Positions 59,963 through 64,000 of a DNA stretch of 64,000 nucleotides are shown piece after piece (the stretch's first letter is position 1; every line of letters starts with the position of its first letter). Position numbers and translations under genes: made by a program. A model generated the notes under the pieces. It searched no databases. It was not told where the DNA came from and worked only from the letters and a program-made list of their open reading frames with translations. This DNA is from Enterocloster bolteae (GTDB lineage Bacteria; Bacillota; Clostridia; Lachnospirales; Lachnospiraceae). The DNA lies in the NCBI RefSeq assembly GCF_002234575.2, contig NZ_CP022464.2, positions 4,464,001 through 4,528,000 of the forward strand, written 5' to 3'.

Positions 59963-62233
59963 CTATATATCGTCAAAGTCAAAACCGTCCAGGCTGTCAA
60001 GCAGCTCCATTTCCTCTCCCTTTAACGGCCCGTTCAGTATCTCTCCTGCCTGGGCCGTATTCACCTGCCATATTTCGCCCAGATTCTCAGCCACATCCAG
60101 CTTTTCCCTGGAACTGAAAACAGCAAACGCCCTGCGTAAGAATACCAGGGCCCGCTTAAATTCCTGATCATCCAGAGTATCCATATAGGCGCTCAGCTCC
60201 CGCCATAAATCCAGCCTGGCAATAAGCGCATACCGGTTCTTCTTAGACAATCCTGCAAACCATCCTGCCCCCAGTTCCGCCGGAATCCCCCTGGAAAGAC
60301 GGCGGCGGACCTGACGGCTTAATTCCTCTTCCTCCATCCGGCCCCGCTCCAGCAGGATGGCGGCAGCGAAACCGGATATGCCCGTGTTCAGGTCATCCCT
60401 GGAAGCTGTCTCCGCAAGCAGGCGGATAAAACGCTCCTCATCCAGAAAGTCATGGTGGAGACACAGGCTGTTGAGCTGATCCATGGCCTCCATAACGCCC
60501 TTTTCCGCCTGACTGCCACAGGTACAGGAATTAAGAAACACCAGACAGGCCCTAAGAAACATCTGATTCAGTACAGGCAGCAGGGGTGTGCTGTCCAGAT
60601 GACGTATGTTGCCGAACCGCACCACAGCGGAAATGCTCTGCGCTGTCCCGGCCAGCTCCATGAAGCCTGCCGCCTCCACCGAGAGCCCCTGCAGAATATC
60701 CGTTGCATAAGCAACCATCTCCGGTATACCGCAGCAGCATGCGGCCTCAATGATATCCGCTGCCTCCCCAATCTGCTCCGCCTTCACGGCCTGCTCCTTC
60801 ATGGCAAAGGATGCCGCGCCGGCCACAGTATCTCCCTTCAGGGCAGACTCCACCAATTCAATTTCCACTTCCGGGGTCCACCGGATATCCCAGCTCTCCG
60901 CCCAGGTGGCAGCTTCCTGCTGCTCCTTTCTCAGGACTGCGAAATGTACTCCCAGCACACGCAGGCGGTGCAGGAAAAATGACTGGCGCAGCTCCCGGTA
61001 AGCGGCTGCCTCCGATTTCACATTCAGTTTTTCCCGCAGGTCCAGGTTCAGGGTAAAGGCAGTCTCTGTCTTATACTTTTCCAGTTTCAGTTCCCTTAGC
61101 TGCCTGTAAAAATCGTCCTGCAGGCAGGTACGGCTGACTCCCTGGGGAAGCTCCCCCACAGCCGTTCCTATCTCCGTGTCCGCTATGGCTAATGCCAGTT
61201 CCGGCAGACTGCCGTGCCCCATGGCCGTCACTGCGGCGTCCCTCAAATCGCGCAGGGAGGGCACGCTGTATCCCTTAAGGCAGGCCAGGGACCTGGCCAG
61301 TTCCACTGCCTCAATGACCCCGGCAGAGGATACCGGAAAACCATGCTGCCTCTGATAGCCGGATATGGCTGTAAGGTAGCGGTAGGTTCCCATGTCCCTG
61401 TCGCCCTCCAGCAGTGCCTGCCACAGCATCCCGTAGTAGGCAGGCGCCTGATTGCCCGCCCCATAGCCGGAGCGTGTGGACAAACGGTAATAGGAATAAG
61501 GCATCAGCGTCACATTGCAGGGCACAGAAGGCAGCAATCCCAACTGCGCATCTGTCATGGCAGGCTCCTCTCCGGCCAGTCCCGCCACATGATAAGCACC
61601 TGTCACTGCCACGATTCGTTCTGCCTGAAATCCCTCCTTCAGTGCGTTCTCCAGCTTTCTTCTCATATATGCTTCCCGCACAAGTATCTCCGGCCAGTCG
61701 CTGTCACCGCCTGCTGTCAGCTCCCGCAGCTGCCGCCCAAAGGCGTCCGCGCCGTCCCGGTACGCCTCATGATTTTCTGAGTGCTCCATGACACGTTCCC
61801 AGAAGGTCTCATGGCCGTCCTCCCCGTTAAACCGGTCCAAAAGCCTGTACACATGCTCAGACGCAGAGCCGGACGTATGTTCCGGGGACGCCTGACCCTC
61901 CCCGGCCCGCCGGATTCCCAAAAACACATCCGAGGGCAGGTCCATAAACCGGCACTGCGCCCCATGTTCTTTGGCCCAGACAATGGCCTGGTATTCCGGA
62001 GAGTACTCTGCAAAGGGGTACAAAACCGTGCGTATCGGAGAGTCCTTAGTAAACGCCATGACTGCAAACGGCGGCTTGGTCTCCTCCCTCACCATGTCAT
62101 CCATCAGCCCGTTAAAATCAGAGGGGCCTTCCACCAGAATCAGATCCGGCTGTTTTTCATCCAGAAAGCTTCTCAGATGATAGGCGCCGGCCGGCGACAG
62201 ATGACGGATACCAAAACAATTCGGATGTCCCAT
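59963..62233 (-). CDS. DUF5682 family protein
   Basis: A 756-residue protein. The first 120 residues (FGIRHLSPAGAYHLRSFLDE, DLILVEGPSDFNGLM, YSPEYQAIVWAKEHGAQCRFMDLP) have a histidine/glutamate pattern that reminds me of the TraB/TIKI/EreA-like hydrolase fold; this is only a resemblance. The middle contains a second EREA-like segment ERIVAVTGAYHVAGLAG and the last 300 residues are helical. It begins directly at the MoxR stop codon. Members occur next to MoxR and VWA genes in many bacteria, and no function is known. Confidence 0.78.
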   Translation of the reverse strand: MGHPNCFGIRHLSPAGAYHLRSFLDEKQPDLILVEGPSDFNGLMDDMVREETKPPFAVMAFTKDSPIRTVLYPFAEYSPEYQAIVWAKEHGAQCRFMDLPSDVFLGIRRAGEGQASPEHTSGSASEHVYRLLDRFNGEDGHETFWERVMEHSENHEAYRDGADAFGRQLRELTAGGDSDWPEILVREAYMRRKLENALKEGFQAERIVAVTGAYHVAGLAGEEPAMTDAQLGLLPSVPCNVTLMPYSYYRLSTRSGYGAGNQAPAYYGMLWQALLEGDRDMGTYRYLTAISGYQRQHGFPVSSAGVIEAVELARSLACLKGYSVPSLRDLRDAAVTAMGHGSLPELALAIADTEIGTAVGELPQGVSRTCLQDDFYRQLRELKLEKYKTETAFTLNLDLREKLNVKSEAAAYRELRQSFFLHRLRVLGVHFAVLRKEQQEAATWAESWDIRWTPEVEIELVESALKGDTVAGAASFAMKEQAVKAEQIGEAADIIEAACCCGIPEMVAYATDILQGLSVEAAGFMELAGTAQSISAVVRFGNIRHLDSTPLLPVLNQMFLRACLVFLNSCTCGSQAEKGVMEAMDQLNSLCLHHDFLDEERFIRLLAETASRDDLNTGISGFAAAILLERGRMEEEELSRQVRRRLSRGIPAELGAGWFAGLSKKNRYALIARLDLWRELSAYMDTLDDQEFKRALVFLRRAFAVFSSREKLDVAENLGEIWQVNTAQAGEILNGPLKGEEMELLDSLDGFDFDDI

Positions 62234-63337
62234 CTATTGGTTCAACTCCTTACACTCTTTATAAAGTCCAAGCCACCGGCTGCCGCGTTTCTTCATAACA
62301 TTTTCCAGGTATTCCTTCCACGCCAGTCCGTCCTTATCCTCATCCTTGACTACAGCGCCCTGAAGGGCGGACGCCAGGTCATAATCTGTTATTTCCCCAT
62401 TTCCGAAGCTGCCTGCCAGAGCCATGCTGCCCGCTAAAAGCGAAATGGCCTCGGCAGTGGACAACACGCCTGAGGACGGCTTTACCTTCTGCCTGCCGTC
62501 CAGGGTCATGCCTCCCCGCAGTTCCCTGAAAATGGTGCATACCTTTTCCACCACCTCATCATGGGGAATCCCGGCCCTGAGCTCCAGGCTACCTGCCAGC
62601 TGCTCCACCCTTGACTTCACAATCTCCATCTCCGTGGACATATCGGACGGCGGCGGGAGGATAACGATGTTAAATCTCCGCTTCAGGGCTGCGGACATCT
62701 CGTTGACTCCCTTGTCCCTTGTGTTGGCTGTGGCAATGACGGAAAATCCTTTCTGGGCAGGCAGTTCCAGCGCCAGCTCCGGTATGGAGATGCGCTTTTC
62801 CGACAAAATGGAAATCAATGCGTCCTGTACCTCACTGGCGCACCTGGATATCTCCTCAAAACGGGCAATGCTGCCTGTCTCCATGGCGCGGTAAACAGGG
62901 CTTTTTATCATGGCCTCCCTGGACGGCCCCTGGGCTATGAGCATGGCGTAATTCCATGAATAACGTATGTGCTCCTCCGTGGTGCCTGCGGTTCCCTGTA
63001 TCACCTTGGTGGAATCCCCGTTGATGGCTGCGGTCAGATGCTCGGACAGCCAGGACTTTGCGGTTCCCGGCTCCCCGATCAGGAGCAGGGCCCTGTCCGT
63101 TACCAGGGTGGCAATGGCGATTTCCACCAGCCTGCGGTTTCCGATGTATTTAGGTGTGATTTCCTTTCCGCCAACAGTTCCTCCCGTGATATAGGTGAGG
63201 ACGGAACGGGGACTCATTCTCCAGCCCGTGGGAACCGGGTCCTGTTCCGCTGCAATCAGTGCGTCAATTTCCTCCTGGTAGAGCTGTTCCGCAGGCAGTC
63301 GCTGCACGCTCTCTTCTTTTCCTGCTATTTTTCCCAT
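62234..63337 (-). CDS. MoxR-type AAA+ ATPase
   Basis: A 367-residue AAA+ ATPase. Walker A is LLIGEPGTAKSW, Walker B IARFEEISRC, sensor 1 VIATANTRDKG, with a lid region LKRRFNIVILPPP. The MoxR class remodels protein complexes with VWA partners. ATG 63337 follows GGAGG; TTG 63349 is less likely. It is downstream of the unidentified gene at the right edge and upstream of DUF5682 without a gap. Confidence 0.9.
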   Translation of the reverse strand: MGKIAGKEESVQRLPAEQLYQEEIDALIAAEQDPVPTGWRMSPRSVLTYITGGTVGGKEITPKYIGNRRLVEIAIATLVTDRALLLIGEPGTAKSWLSEHLTAAINGDSTKVIQGTAGTTEEHIRYSWNYAMLIAQGPSREAMIKSPVYRAMETGSIARFEEISRCASEVQDALISILSEKRISIPELALELPAQKGFSVIATANTRDKGVNEMSAALKRRFNIVILPPPSDMSTEMEIVKSRVEQLAGSLELRAGIPHDEVVEKVCTIFRELRGGMTLDGRQKVKPSSGVLSTAEAISLLAGSMALAGSFGNGEITDYDLASALQGAVVKDEDKDGLAWKEYLENVMKKRGSRWLGLYKECKELNQ

Positions 63338-63381
63338 GATATCCTCCAAGTCTCACTTTATTTTCCCGCAGATATGGTCCG

Positions 63382-64000
63382 TCAGCCCTGTTCCGGCAGA
63401 CCGGCAGCCTCGTTGATGGCCTTTCTGCAATAATCATTGGCATCCCAGCTTCTTCTCTCGGAGCTTCCTTTCGGGAAGCCGCACAAGATACGGTCGATCT
63501 CCCGAAGCTCCGTCTGACGCTCCTCTTCTGTCATGGGAAGCTGATTCATCTGATGCTGTACGGACCACAGTGATATGCCGGCATTGGGATTCTTTTTCAC
63601 ATATGTGCTTATAAGTCCCTTGAAATCCTTCCAGCCGCACTGTACCAGAATGCCGTACAGCTCCCGGTTATCCGTCACGGTCAGAGCCCTCTTATAAAAA
63701 TAGGATCCCTTCTCAGCCCTTTTCGCTGCCGGCAGCATGGAGAACAGGATTTTGTCCCGGTCAGTTTCCCGTTGTCTGCCTGCTGCGTCCAGTCCCGCGG
63801 CTGTGTCATTTCCAAATATCCTGGCATCCATCAGCATATCCATCCATCGGGAATCCGGCTTCTCATAAAGCCTGCGCCCGATGCGGTGGGCTGTCCCGGA
63901 CTTTTCGTCCACACGGCAGAGGATTTCACACTCCCCGTCTTCCCGGATACAGTGAATCCGGCCCAGCACAGCCAGCACAGCCGTTCTGGTCTTGCGTTTA
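63382..64000 (-). CDS. Unidentified protein of the MoxR operon, C-terminal part
   Basis: The frame is open to the right edge; at least 205 residues are seen and the start lies outside. It is helical, with IGRRLYEKPDSRWMDMLMDARIF, TVTDNRELYGILVQCGWKDFKGLISTYVKKNPN and a C-terminus ending in AINEAAGLPEQG. I cannot assign a family. It precedes moxR by 44 bases on the same strand, so it belongs to the same operon. A GTG at 63978 could be an internal start but the frame continues before it. Confidence 0.7.
   Translation of the reverse strand, partial: KRKTRTAVLAVLGRIHCIREDGECEILCRVDEKSGTAHRIGRRLYEKPDSRWMDMLMDARIFGNDTAAGLDAAGRQRETDRDKILFSMLPAAKRAEKGSYFYKRALTVTDNRELYGILVQCGWKDFKGLISTYVKKNPNAGISLWSVQHQMNQLPMTEEERQTELREIDRILCGFPKGSSERRSWDANDYCRKAINEAAGLPEQG

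Overview
The window looks like chromosomal DNA of a spore-forming, anaerobic Firmicute of the Lachnospiraceae, plausibly the Enterocloster (Clostridium bolteae/clostridioforme) group. The genus is an inference. The class is supported by spo0A and a SpoIVB peptidase, a desulfoferrodoxin, a selenocysteine-dependent glycine/sarcosine/betaine-type reductase, a clostridial xseA-xseB-ispA-dxs-tlyA-nadK-argR-recN-spoIVB-spo0A gene order, and moderate GC content with good Shine-Dalgarno sites.

Layout. 1-4.7 kb: end of an NCS2 purine/uracil-type permease, a membrane EAL phosphodiesterase with a degenerate GGDEF domain, a SIMPL lipoprotein and tmRNA (ssrA). 4.7-10 kb: AT-rich accessory stretch with an unknown protein, a phosphotransferase, a secreted wall-binding-repeat protein, a small Arc-type repressor and at least four broken genes, including a serine resolvase and a small gene disrupted by an 11-bp tandem duplication. 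10-15.2 kb: two copies of a probable small RNA (about 10.04 and 14.65 kb), signal peptidase I, a secreted duplicated-domain protein, a DUF3795 protein, desulfoferrodoxin, and two tRNA-Glu(CTC) genes each with its own promoter and terminator. 15.2-22.8 kb: HD hydrolase, smpB, rnr, secG, manA, eno and a secreted wall-binding protein, with two minisatellites on the way (13.1 and 20.2 kb). 22.9-30.3 kb: a TPR glycosyltransferase followed by three BclA-like collagen-like surface proteins and two decayed collagen fragments. 30.3-40.1 kb: a selenium-dependent reductase locus (ridA, prdX-like, grdA, trxA, selD, response regulator, YkvI-type transporter, component-B genes, TetR regulator, grdX). 40.3-58.6 kb: housekeeping and sporulation genes, mostly on the minus strand. 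58.7-64 kb: a MoxR ATPase / DUF5682 / VWA operon of unknown function, running off the right edge.

How it works together. In the reductase locus three genes (grdA, the component-B beta gene, selD) read only if an internal TGA is decoded as selenocysteine. SelD makes the selenium donor, TrxA recycles the reductase, GrdA carries the selenoether intermediate, and the YkvI-like carrier probably imports substrate. A palindrome with core ATCGCGAT lies twice before the component-B operon and once before trxA-grdA, with a weaker copy before ridA. The neighbouring TetR protein is the natural candidate to bind it. Component C (GrdC/GrdD) is not in the window. ssrA and smpB-rnr supply trans-translation, and the collagen proteins with their glycosyltransferase probably build a spore or cell-surface layer.

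Most interesting leads: the twin small RNAs with compensating stem changes and an anti-Shine-Dalgarno stretch, the selenium regulon, the collagen cluster, and the MoxR/DUF5682/VWA operon.
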